Below the pieces are notes generated by a model. That model worked only from the letters and a program-made list of their open reading frames with translations. It made no database searches and was not told where the DNA came from. Positions 40,720 to 48,286 of a stretch of 48,421 bases of DNA are shown here, one piece after another. Each line of letters opens with the position of its first letter. Within the stretch, counting starts at the first letter, position 1. Made by a program: the position numbers and the translations under genes. The DNA is from Luteipulveratus flavus (GTDB lineage Bacteria > Actinomycetota > Actinomycetes > Actinomycetales > Dermatophilaceae), in assembly GCF_029439465.1 (NCBI RefSeq), contig NZ_JAROAV010000046.1, positions 1 through 48,421 of the forward strand, given 5' to 3'.

Positions 40720-42042
40720 ATGCAGGGAAGTACTCGCACGTTCTCAGCACGCGTCGCGGTCGGTGCGCTGCTGCTCGCCACGGCCGGCGCGGTGGTCCCG
40801 ACGGGGGCGCAGGCCGCCGAGGACGATCCCTTCTACACCTACGACGGCGACCGGCCGCTCTCGTCCTACGCCCCGGGTGAGGTGCTGGACACCCGCACCT
40901 CGACCTATCACGTCGCCGGCATCCCGACGCCGGTCACCGCGGTGCAGCTGCTCTACCGCAGCACCGACGCCCAGGGTCGTCCTGCGGCCAACGTGACCTC
41001 GGTGCTCAAGCCGGCCCGACAGGACCCGACCAAGGCCATCTCGTACCAGTCGTTCTACGACTCCCTCGACCCTGCCGACAGCCCGTCCCGGTCCATCGCC
41101 GGCGACGTCACCCTCGGTGGGGTCATCAACAACATCGAGTCGATCTTCATCGCCCCTCTGCTGCTCAAGGGCTACACCGTCGTCGTCCCCGACACGCAGG
41201 GCCAGCAGGCCGACTTCGCCGCAGGACCCGAGTACGGCTACAACACCCTGGACTCGCTGCGGGCCGTCACCCACTCCTCCGCGACCGGGCTGGACGAACG
41301 CACCCGCACCGGGTTGTTCGGCTACTCCGGCGGCGCGATCGCCACCAACTGGGCGGCCGCGCTGGCGCCCTCGTACGCGCCGGACGTGAACAAGAACCTC
41401 GTCGGCTTCGCCGAGGGCGGGCTCCTCGTCGCCCCGGCACACAACCTCAACTACGTGTCCAGGAGCGTCGGCTGGGCCGGGATCGCCGGCATGGCCATCG
41501 TCGGGGTCGGCCGCTCCTACGACATCGACTTCACGCCGTACCTCAGCGACTACGGACGCTCGCTGTCCGCCAAGCTGCAGAAGGCGTCCATCGTCAACGT
41601 CCTGTACCAGTACCCCGACCTGACCTGGCAGAAGATGGTCAAGCCCCAGTACGCCTACCCCAGGTCCGTCCCCGAGTACGTGAAGGCGGTCAACAAGATC
41701 AACCTCGGCTCGGCGCCGACCCCGACCATCCCCGGCTACATCGGGCAGGGTGCGGCCGGTGAGCTGGAGGGCACCTCGGGCACCAAGCCGGGCATCGGCC
41801 GCGGCGACGGGGTGATGATCGCCGGGGACGTCCGTACGCTCGCCCGGCAGTACTGCGCCTCGGGCAACAGCCGCATCAAGTACACCCAGTTCGACCTGAC
41901 CAGCCACATCCCGACCGCTGCACTCTGGGCGCCCGGTGCGATCCGCTACCTGGACGACCGGTTCACGACGAAGGCCGCACCCTCGGACTGCGGCCGCATC
42001 CCCGCCGGCAACCCGTTGACCCCGGAGACGCCGACGTCCTGA
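40720..42042 (+). CDS. Secreted LIP-family triacylglycerol lipase
   Basis: Exported alpha/beta hydrolase of 440 residues, family of secretory lipases (Candida antarctica lipase A-like). A signal peptide (RVAVGALLLATAGAVVPTGAQA) is probably cut after Ala32. Nucleophile Ser203 lies in GYSGGA; His396 in SHIP is the probable triad His; the acid is likely in GRGDGVMIAGD. Two Cys near the end (CASG and SDCG) could form a disulphide. CGGAGG precedes the ATG by 5-6 nt. Upstream dyads suggest tight control, fitting lipid-induced expression; no lipase chaperone gene is near. Confidence 0.9.
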   Translation: MQGSTRTFSARVAVGALLLATAGAVVPTGAQAAEDDPFYTYDGDRPLSSYAPGEVLDTRTSTYHVAGIPTPVTAVQLLYRSTDAQGRPAANVTSVLKPARQDPTKAISYQSFYDSLDPADSPSRSIAGDVTLGGVINNIESIFIAPLLLKGYTVVVPDTQGQQADFAAGPEYGYNTLDSLRAVTHSSATGLDERTRTGLFGYSGGAIATNWAAALAPSYAPDVNKNLVGFAEGGLLVAPAHNLNYVSRSVGWAGIAGMAIVGVGRSYDIDFTPYLSDYGRSLSAKLQKASIVNVLYQYPDLTWQKMVKPQYAYPRSVPEYVKAVNKINLGSAPTPTIPGYIGQGAAGELEGTSGTKPGIGRGDGVMIAGDVRTLARQYCASGNSRIKYTQFDLTSHIPTAALWAPGAIRYLDDRFTTKAAPSDCGRIPAGNPLTPETPTS

Positions 42043-42165
42043 CGTACGCGGTCGCGGCCGACCGTCGAAAGTTGCGTCCCGGGCGACGTCGCACCCGCCA
42101 GGGCTCATTCGTGGACATGATGAGGACGAGCAGAACGGCACGTCCCACCGACGAAGGAGCACACC

Positions 42166-42555
42166 ATGACGCAGTACATGATCTCGGTGATGGCGACCGA
42201 GGGCGAGCCGCAGCCCAGCGGCGCGGAGATGCAGCGGTCGTTCCGCGACGTCGAGACCTTCAACGAGAAGCTGCGCAAGAACGGCCACTGGGTCTTCGCC
42301 GGCGGCATGCACGAGCCGAGCACCGCGACCGTCGTCGACGGCACCGGCACGGACGTCGTCACGACGGACGGACCGTTCAGTGAGTCCAAGGAGTACATCG
42401 GCGGCTTCTGGGTGATCGAGGCCACCGACCTGGACGCGGCGCTCAGGCTCGCCGCCGAGGGCTCCAAGGCGTGCGGCGGCAAGGTCGAAGTGCGGCCGTT
42501 CCACGACGAGGCCGACATCGAGGACATGGTCCGCGAGGCGGACGCCCGAGCGTGA
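42166..42555 (+). CDS. YciI/DGPF family protein
   Basis: Dimeric alpha/beta-barrel protein of 129 residues with the eponymous DGPF motif (68-71, TDGPFSESKEYIGGFWVIE). DGPF proteins are the usual genomic partners of ECF42 sigma factors, and here the stop overlaps the sigma gene's GTG as GTGA. Function is unknown; family members resemble the YciI fold with a possible catalytic His/Asp, but none is assigned here. AAGGAG is 7 nt before the ATG. Confidence 0.92.
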   Translation: MTQYMISVMATEGEPQPSGAEMQRSFRDVETFNEKLRKNGHWVFAGGMHEPSTATVVDGTGTDVVTTDGPFSESKEYIGGFWVIEATDLDAALRLAAEGSKACGGKVEVRPFHDEADIEDMVREADARA

Positions 42556-43835
42556 GCCGTACGACTCCTGCCGCGGACCGTGGGCGCGCCTCGCGCCCGC
42601 GGCCCGCGGGGGCTCCCGAGGTCGAGACGGTCTTCCGGGAGGAGTTCGGCCGGGTCGTCGCCACGCTGGTCAAGCGGTTCGGAGACATCGATTTGGCGGA
42701 GGAGATGGCGCAGGAGGCGTTCGTCGAGGCGATGCAGCGGTGGCCGCGCGACGGCGTACCCCCGAACCCCGGCGCCTGGCTCACCACGACCGCCCGCAAC
42801 CGCGGCATCGACCGGCTGCGGCGGGAGTCGCACCGCGACGCCAAGCAGCAGGCTGCGTACCACCTGTACGGGGAGGAGGAGAGCGTGCCGAGCGCGCCCG
42901 TGACGTCCGTGACCGACGAGCGGCTCCGGCTGCTCTTCACCTGCTGCCACCCTGCGCTCGCGGCGGACGCGCAGGTCGCGCTCACCCTGCGGCTGCTCGG
43001 CGGGCTCACCGTGCCGGAGGTCGCCGACGCGTTCCTGGTGCCGGAAAGGACGATGGCACAACGCATCACGCGCGCGAAGCGGAAGATCAAGGCCGCGAAC
43101 ATCCCCTTCCGGGTGCCCCGGGACGCCGATCTGCCCGACCGGCTGCGCGGCGTGCTCGGCACGATCTTCCTGGTCTTCAACGAGGGGTACCTCCCGCAGT
43201 CGGGTGAGCACGCGATCCGGACGGACCTGTGCCACGAGGCGATCCGGCTCGGGCGCGTGCTGCGCGGTCTGATGCCGGACGAGCCCGAGGTGACCGGCCT
43301 GCTCGCGCTGATGGTGCTGACCGAGGCGCGGCGTCCGGCTCGCGTCGGCGGCGACGGCGTGCTCGTACCCCTGGACGAGCAGGACCGGACGCTGTGGGAC
43401 CGCGCGCTGATCGACGAGGGGCACGACCTCGTCCGGTGGTGCCTGCGCCGCAACCGGCCCGGCCCGTACCAGCTGATGGCGGCGGTGAATGCCGTTCATA
43501 CCGATGCGGATTCGGTGTCGGACACCGACTGGGGGCAGGTCCTCGCGCTGTACGACCAGATGTACGCGGCCACGCCCACGCCGGTCGTCGCCCTCAACCG
43601 CGCGGTCGTCGTGGCGGAGCTGGAGGGCGCCGAAGCGGGGCTGGCCATCGTCGACGGGCTCGTCCTCGACGGCTACCACCCGTTCCACGCGACGCGCGCC
43701 GACCTGCTGCGGCGACTCGGGCGCGCGAACGAGGCGCGGGCCGCGTACGACCGGGCCATCGAGCTCGCGTCCAACCCCGCGCAGATCGCCTTCCTCACCC
43801 TCCGCCGAGACGCGCTGGACCCACCCGCTGGTTGA
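42552..43835 (+). CDS. ECF42-type RNA polymerase sigma factor with C-terminal extension
   Basis: 427 residues. Region 2: EEFGRVVATLVKRFGDIDLAEEMAQEAF and the NRGIDRLRRE element; region 4: AQVALTLRLLGGLTVPEVADAFLVPERTMAQRITRAKRKI. The long C-terminal part (about 190-420) has TPR-like helices ending in LRRLGRANEARAAYDRAIELA, the diagnostic extension of the ECF42 group, which lacks a classical anti-sigma factor. Coupled to the DGPF gene. The stop codon TGA falls inside the GGTTGAGCC of a type B repeat, so the extreme C-terminus (PPAG) is repeat-derived. Confidence 0.93.
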   Translation: MSRTTPAADRGRASRPRPAGAPEVETVFREEFGRVVATLVKRFGDIDLAEEMAQEAFVEAMQRWPRDGVPPNPGAWLTTTARNRGIDRLRRESHRDAKQQAAYHLYGEEESVPSAPVTSVTDERLRLLFTCCHPALAADAQVALTLRLLGGLTVPEVADAFLVPERTMAQRITRAKRKIKAANIPFRVPRDADLPDRLRGVLGTIFLVFNEGYLPQSGEHAIRTDLCHEAIRLGRVLRGLMPDEPEVTGLLALMVLTEARRPARVGGDGVLVPLDEQDRTLWDRALIDEGHDLVRWCLRRNRPGPYQLMAAVNAVHTDADSVSDTDWGQVLALYDQMYAATPTPVVALNRAVVVAELEGAEAGLAIVDGLVLDGYHPFHATRADLLRRLGRANEARAAYDRAIELASNPAQIAFLTLRRDALDPPAG

Positions 43836-43989
43836 GCCGGGCGAGCGCCCAGGCGCGAGCCCGAGTCGAAACCCCGTGCGCCGCCGGGAGAGTCTCCCCG
43901 CGTCTCACCGGGTTTCGACACGGCTCTCGGCTGGCGCCTCGACCCGGCTCAACCGGCGGGGGGGGGTGCTGCGGCTCAACCGGCGGGGG
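43826..43989. repeat. Type B composite palindromic repeat with poly-G duplication
   Basis: CGCTGGTTGAGCC, GAGTCGAAACCCC, core GGGAGAGTCTCCCC at 43886-43899, CCGGGTTTCGACACGG and GGCTCAACCGGCGG. The right end carries a G9 run (43958-43966) and a near-exact tandem duplication of GTGCTGCGGCTCAACCGGCG that reaches the end of the GNAT gene. Confidence 0.85.
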
Positions 43990-43998
43990 GTGCTGCGG

Positions 43999-44322
43999 CT
44001 AGCCCGGGATGGCTTCGAGGGCGGCGGGGGTGACGGGGTCGACCAGGTCGGCGTACTCGCCGTGCTTCTCGACGAAGGACTTCACGTACGGGCAGACCGG
44101 TACGACGCGCAGCCCGTCGCCGCGGGTGTCGTCGAGCGCGTACGTCACCAGCCGGCTCGCGAGCCCCTGGCCGGAGTACGCCTGGTCGACCTCGGTGTGG
44201 AAGAAGACCCGCTGCTTGCCGTGGTTGACGTAGCGCGCCACTCCCGCCTCGGCGCCGTCCACGCTGATGACGTAGTGGTCGCCGGTGGCGCTGCGCGCGA
44301 TGCTCACGTTGTCGTCGGCCAT
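43999..44322 (-). CDS. Small GNAT-type acetyltransferase (COG2388-like)
   Basis: 107-residue Gcn5-related protein of the short group. Key stretch: FHTEVDQAYSGQGLASRLVTYALDDTRGDGLRVVPVCPYVKSFVEKHGEY, in which Q-G-L-A-S-R is the acetyl-CoA loop and VCPYVKSF with Cys is typical of this group. Substrate unknown. The ATG at 44322 has TACGTT and 6 nt before it (leaderless type). The stop TAG adjoins the duplicated repeat. Confidence 0.88.
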   Translation of the reverse strand: MADDNVSIARSATGDHYVISVDGAEAGVARYVNHGKQRVFFHTEVDQAYSGQGLASRLVTYALDDTRGDGLRVVPVCPYVKSFVEKHGEYADLVDPVTPAALEAIPG

Positions 44323-44328
44323 GCCCCG

Positions 44329-44334
44329 AACGTA
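44329..44334 (-). promoter_or_regulatory. Probable -10 box (TACGTT) of leaderless GNAT gene
   Basis: Minus-strand TACGTT followed by 6 nt and ATG at 44322. Confidence 0.45.
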
Positions 44335-44446
44335 CGGCGGCGGCCATCCTGGCGAAACCCCCGGGACCCGCGCCGCGTGTCCCGATACGCTCCGGCGTCG
44401 ACCGCGCGACGTCAGGGGCGCTCGGCGACTCGAGCAGGAGCGCACG

Positions 44447-45256
44447 TTGACGCAGCCACCGTCCTGGGGCCCGCCGCCCGGACCGCAGCACCCGACCGAC
44501 CCGTACAGCACGCCGTCTGGCCCGCCCGCCAACGGACCCGCGCCGCAGTCGGGACCGTACGGTCGGCCACCTGCGGCACCGACGTACGGCGGTGCCTACG
44601 CGCCGTACGGTCCGTACGCCCCGCAGGCGCCGCAAGGGACGAACGGCTTCGCGATCGCCGGGTTCGTGCTGGGCCTCATCGGCGGCTGCCTGCTCGGGCT
44701 GATCTTCTCGATCATCGGCCTGGTCCAGATCAAGAAGCGCGGCGGCCGGGGGCGCGGCCTCGCCATCGCCGGCCTCTGCCTCAGCATCGCGTGGACCGTG
44801 GCCGTGGCCGGCGTCGGCGTGTGGGCGATCGTGACCGAGGCGGATCGCGACAGCAACGGCTCCGTCGTCCACCGCGGCGACCTGACGGCCGACGACATTC
44901 GCGTCGGTGACTGCATCAACCAGCCCGATCCGCCGAAGGGCACCGAGTCGGTCCAGATCAGCTCGGTCCAGGCCGTGCCCTGCACCGAGCCGCACGACCT
45001 GGAGGCGTACGCAGAGTCAGCGCTCACCTACACGGGCTATCCGGGCGACACGGAAGTCACCGCGGCGGCCGAGCGCGCCTGCACGGACCGGTTCACCGCA
45101 TTCGTCGGCACCGACATGGCCGACAGTGACCTGGCCGTCCAGTACTTCCACCCGACGCGTCGGTCCTGGGCGCTCGGGGATCACGACGTGACGTGCCTGG
45201 TCGGGGAGCCGAGCGGCCGCACGACGCTGACCACCCTGCGCGGAGCCGCTCGCTGA
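44447..45256 (+). CDS. DUF4190-type membrane protein with septum-formation-like C-terminal domain
   Basis: 269 residues. Residues 1-65 are Pro/Gly/Tyr/Gln-rich and cytoplasmic. Two helices follow (about 70-90 and 105-128) with GFAIAGFVLGLIGGCLL and the IGLVQIKKRGGRGRGLAIAGL motif typical of DUF4190. The C-terminal extracytoplasmic part has paired cysteines (VGDCI, VPCTEPHDLEAYA, RACTDRF, VTCLVG) as in septum-formation-type domains. Function is not known. The TTG at 44447 is chosen because AGGAG lies 6 nt upstream; no ATG fits. Confidence 0.85.
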   Translation: MTQPPSWGPPPGPQHPTDPYSTPSGPPANGPAPQSGPYGRPPAAPTYGGAYAPYGPYAPQAPQGTNGFAIAGFVLGLIGGCLLGLIFSIIGLVQIKKRGGRGRGLAIAGLCLSIAWTVAVAGVGVWAIVTEADRDSNGSVVHRGDLTADDIRVGDCINQPDPPKGTESVQISSVQAVPCTEPHDLEAYAESALTYTGYPGDTEVTAAAERACTDRFTAFVGTDMADSDLAVQYFHPTRRSWALGDHDVTCLVGEPSGRTTLTTLRGAAR

Positions 45257-45297
45257 TCTGCGCGACTTCGTACGATGGGTCATGGAGAGGACGCGCC

Positions 45298-46272
45298 ATG
45301 AGCAACCCTGAGAACTCACCGCAGGTGGAGGTCTGCGCCTCCGAGTCCGCTCCAGCGGCCGAGCTGCTGACGGCGCGCGACGTTCCGCTGGGCGGCGTCC
45401 GCGCGATGTCCGTCCGCCGGACGCTCCCCCAGCGGTCCCGCTCGCTGATCGGCGCCTGGTGCTTCGCCGACCACTACGGCCCGGACGACGTGTCGGTCAC
45501 CGGCGGCATGAACGTCGCCGGGCATCCGCACACCGGCCTGCAGACGGTGTCCTGGCTGTTCAGCGGCGAGATCGAGCACCGCGACAGCATCGGCTCGCAC
45601 GCCTTCGTCCGGCCGGGGCAGATGAACCTCATGACCGCGGGTCACGGCATCGCGCACTCGGAGTACTCGACGGCGAGCACGACCACCCTGCACGGCGTCC
45701 AGCTGTGGGTCGCGCTCCCGGAGAGGTCCCGCGACACCGCCCCGGCGTTCGAGCACTACGAGCCGCCGGCCGTGGACGTCGACGGCGCGCGGGTCGTGGT
45801 CTTCCTCGGGTCGCTGCTGGGCTCGACCTCGCCGGTGACCATGTTCACGCCGCTGGTCGGTGCCGAGATCACCCTGCGACCCGGGCAGACGCTCGACGTC
45901 CCGGTCGACCCGGCGTACGAGCACGGCGTCCTGGTCGACACCGGATCGGCGACCGTCGGCGGGATCGACGCCAAGCGCAGCGAGCTGGTCTACCAGCCGA
46001 CGGGCGGCTCGACGCTGCGCCTACGCGGTTCGGACGACGAGGCGACCCGGGTGCTCGTGCTGGGCGGCGAGCCGTTCGGCGAGCAGATCCTGATGTGGTG
46101 GAACTTCGTCGGCCGCGGCCAGGAGGAGGTCGCCGCCTACCGCGAGGAGTGGGAGCGCGAGCGCAGGGGCGGGCAGGGCGGGACCGTCCGGTACGGCGCG
46201 CTCCCGACCGAGTGGGAGGAGACGATCCCCGCACCCCCGATGCCCACCGTCCGCCTCAAGCTGCGCGGCTGA
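45298..46272 (+). CDS. Pirin family protein
   Basis: Bicupin protein of 324 residues. Metal ligands are visible: His76 and His78 (AGHPHTGLQTVSW), His120 and Glu122 (AGHGIAHSE), the pattern of iron-binding pirins, some of which have quercetinase activity. The C-terminal cupin has the normal length; the end carries a basic EEWERERRG stretch. GGAGAGG lies 7 nt before the ATG. Cytosolic; biological role in bacteria is usually unclear. Confidence 0.93.
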   Translation: MSNPENSPQVEVCASESAPAAELLTARDVPLGGVRAMSVRRTLPQRSRSLIGAWCFADHYGPDDVSVTGGMNVAGHPHTGLQTVSWLFSGEIEHRDSIGSHAFVRPGQMNLMTAGHGIAHSEYSTASTTTLHGVQLWVALPERSRDTAPAFEHYEPPAVDVDGARVVVFLGSLLGSTSPVTMFTPLVGAEITLRPGQTLDVPVDPAYEHGVLVDTGSATVGGIDAKRSELVYQPTGGSTLRLRGSDDEATRVLVLGGEPFGEQILMWWNFVGRGQEEVAAYREEWERERRGGQGGTVRYGALPTEWEETIPAPPMPTVRLKLRG

Positions 46273-46284
46273 CATGTCCCCCAC

Positions 46285-46418
46285 CGCCGGTCGAGTCGCC
46301 GGAACGCTCGCACCCGCCGGTCGAGTAGCCGGAGCTTGCGGAGGCGTATCGAGACCAGCCGCACGCGGTCGCGGGGTCTCGATACGGGCATCACTGCGTT
46401 CGCCCTGCTCGACCGGCG
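46285..46418. repeat. Type A palindromic repeat
   Basis: CGCCGGTCGAGTNGCCGGA occurs twice, then GCGTATCGAGACC, and on the other side GGTCTCGATACGGGC and CTGCTCGACCGGCG. It lies between the pirin and monooxygenase genes. Confidence 0.8.
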
Positions 46419-46458
46419 GTATGGCGGAGAGGGGAATGGGACGGCGAGGCGATATGTT

Positions 46459-46472
46459 GTTGAAAATGCAAC
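46459..46472. promoter_or_regulatory. MarR-like dyad GTTG-AAAATG-CAAC
   Basis: AT-rich dyad in a GC-rich setting 30 bp before the monooxygenase ATG. The spacing TTG-N6-CAA is common in MarR-family operators. No MarR gene is in the window. Confidence 0.5.
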
Positions 46473-46502
46473 TACTTGGGAGCCGATGAGAGAGGCAGCC
46501 AG

Positions 46503-47660
46503 ATGAGCGGGATGCAGTTCGGGATCTTCACGGTCGGTGACGTCACCACCGACCCGACCACCGGTCGTACGCCGACCGAGCACGAGCGCATCAAGGCCAC
46601 CGTCGAGATCGCCAAGAAGGCCGAGGACGTCGGGCTGGACGTGTTCGCGACCGGCGAGCACCACAACCCGCCGTTCGTCGCGCCGGCCGGTCCGCCGGTC
46701 CTGCTGGCCCACATCGCGGCACAGACCGAGCGCCTTCTGCTCACGACGTCCACCACGCTGATCACCACCAACGACCCGGTGCGGCTGGCGGAGGACTACG
46801 CCTACCTGCAGCACCTGTCCGACGGACGCACGGACCTCATGCTCGGCCGCGGCAACACCGGCCCCGTCTACCCGTGGTTCGGCGAGGACATCCGCCAGGG
46901 CGTGCCGCTGACCGTCGAGAAGTACGGCCTGCTGCGTCGCCTGTGGCGCGAGGAGAGCGTCGACTGGGAGGGCAAGTTCCGCACGCCGCTGACGGACTTC
47001 ACCTCGACCCCGCGCCCGCTGGACGGCATACCCCCGTTCGTCTGGCACGGCTCGATCCGCACGCCCGAGATCGCCGAGCTGGCCGCGTACTACGGCGACG
47101 GCTTCTTCTCCAACCACATCTTCTGGCCCGCGTCGCACACCCGGCAGATGGTCCAGCTGTACCGGCAGCGGTTCGAGCACTACGGCCACGGCACCGCCGC
47201 GCAGGCGATCGTCGGCCTCGGCGGTCAGTTCTTCATGCGCAGGAACAGCCAGGACGCCGTCCGCGAGTTCCGCCCGTACTTCGACAACGCGCCGGTGTAC
47301 GGCCACGGCCCGTCGATGGAGGAGTTCACCTCCGCGACGCCGCTCACCGTCGGCTCGCCGCAGGAGGTCCTCGAGAAGACGCTCGGCTTCCGCGAGTACG
47401 CCGGCGACTACCAGCGCCAGCTGTTCCTGCTCGACCACGCGGGCCTGCCGCTGAAGACCGTGCTCGAGCAGCTGGACCTGCTCGGCGAGATCCTGCCGGA
47501 CCTGCGCAAGGGCTTCGCCGAGGGCCGCCCGGCCGACGTCCCCGACGCCCCGACGCACGCCTCGCTCATCAAGCCGACCTCGCCGGCCGAGCCGACCTCG
47601 CCGGTTGAGCCGAGCGAGCGCCCCAGCGCGAGCTCGAGTCGAAACCCGGTGACGTCATGA
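46503..47660 (+). CDS. LLM-class flavin-dependent oxidoreductase (CE1758 type)
   Basis: Luciferase-like TIM-barrel monooxygenase, 385 residues, using reduced FMN supplied by a partner. MQFGIFTVGDVTTDPTTGRTP at the N-terminus, FATGEHHNPPFV and LMLGRGNTGPVYPWFG fit the CE1758 subgroup whose genes are paired with a CE1759-type FMN reductase, exactly the next gene. Substrate unknown. Residues from about 366 to the end are encoded by a type B repeat and are not family sequence. AGAGAGG precedes the ATG. The stop overlaps the reductase ATG as ATGA. Confidence 0.92.
   Translation: MSGMQFGIFTVGDVTTDPTTGRTPTEHERIKATVEIAKKAEDVGLDVFATGEHHNPPFVAPAGPPVLLAHIAAQTERLLLTTSTTLITTNDPVRLAEDYAYLQHLSDGRTDLMLGRGNTGPVYPWFGEDIRQGVPLTVEKYGLLRRLWREESVDWEGKFRTPLTDFTSTPRPLDGIPPFVWHGSIRTPEIAELAAYYGDGFFSNHIFWPASHTRQMVQLYRQRFEHYGHGTAAQAIVGLGGQFFMRRNSQDAVREFRPYFDNAPVYGHGPSMEEFTSATPLTVGSPQEVLEKTLGFREYAGDYQRQLFLLDHAGLPLKTVLEQLDLLGEILPDLRKGFAEGRPADVPDAPTHASLIKPTSPAEPTSPVEPSERPSASSSRNPVTS
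47599..47652 (+). repeat. Type B half-repeat inside the monooxygenase coding region
   Basis: CGCCGGTTGAGCCGAGCGAG through GAGTCGAAACCCGGTGAC, read in a frame where GGTTGAGCC gives no stop. It supplies the last residues of the monooxygenase and reaches to within a few bases of the reductase start. Confidence 0.8.
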
Positions 47661-48262
47661 CGAAACTCGCCGTCATCAGTGCGGGGCTACGGGAGCCGTC
47701 CTCCACCCGTCAGCTCGCCGACCGCCTGGACGCCGCGGTACGCGCCGAGCTCGGGGTTCGCGGCGACCAGGCGACCTCCGAGGTCGTCGAGCTGCGCCCG
47801 CTCGCGCACCCGATCATGGACGCCATGCTGACCGGATTCCCCTCCGCTGCACTGGAGTCGGCGTTCGAGACGGTCGCGAACGCCGACGGCGTGATCGCCG
47901 TGACACCCGCGTTCAACGCGTCGTTCGCCGGACTGTTCAAGTCCTTCTTCGACGTGCTGCCCGAGGAGACGCTGTCCGGCATGCCGGTGCTCATCGGCGC
48001 GACCGGCGGCACCGAGCGTCATTCGCTCGTCCTCGACCATGCGCTGCGGCCGATGTTCTCCTACCTGCACGCGCTCGTCGCCCCGACCGCGGTGTACGCG
48101 GCGACCGAGGACTTCGGCGCGACCGGCCAGGCGGCGCTGGGACAGCGCGTCGACAAGGCGGCAGCCGGCTTCGCGCGGCTGCTCGGGGCGTGCGGTGAGC
48201 ACCAGCGCCGTGACACCTTCAGCGAGCAGCTGTCGTCGATGGAGAAGCTGCTCGGCGGCTGA
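47657..48262 (+). CDS. NAD(P)H-dependent FMN reductase (CE1759 type)
   Basis: Flavodoxin-like FMN reductase of 201 residues. The N-terminal phosphate loop SAGLREPSSTRQLAD and the conserved VTPAFNASFAGLFKSFFDVL (active-site region) match the CE1759 group. It delivers FMNH2 to the monooxygenase encoded just upstream; ATGA overlap couples their translation. Confidence 0.93.
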   Translation: MTKLAVISAGLREPSSTRQLADRLDAAVRAELGVRGDQATSEVVELRPLAHPIMDAMLTGFPSAALESAFETVANADGVIAVTPAFNASFAGLFKSFFDVLPEETLSGMPVLIGATGGTERHSLVLDHALRPMFSYLHALVAPTAVYAATEDFGATGQAALGQRVDKAAAGFARLLGACGEHQRRDTFSEQLSSMEKLLGG

Positions 48263-48286
48263 CCACGACCCGAGCGAGCACCCCAG

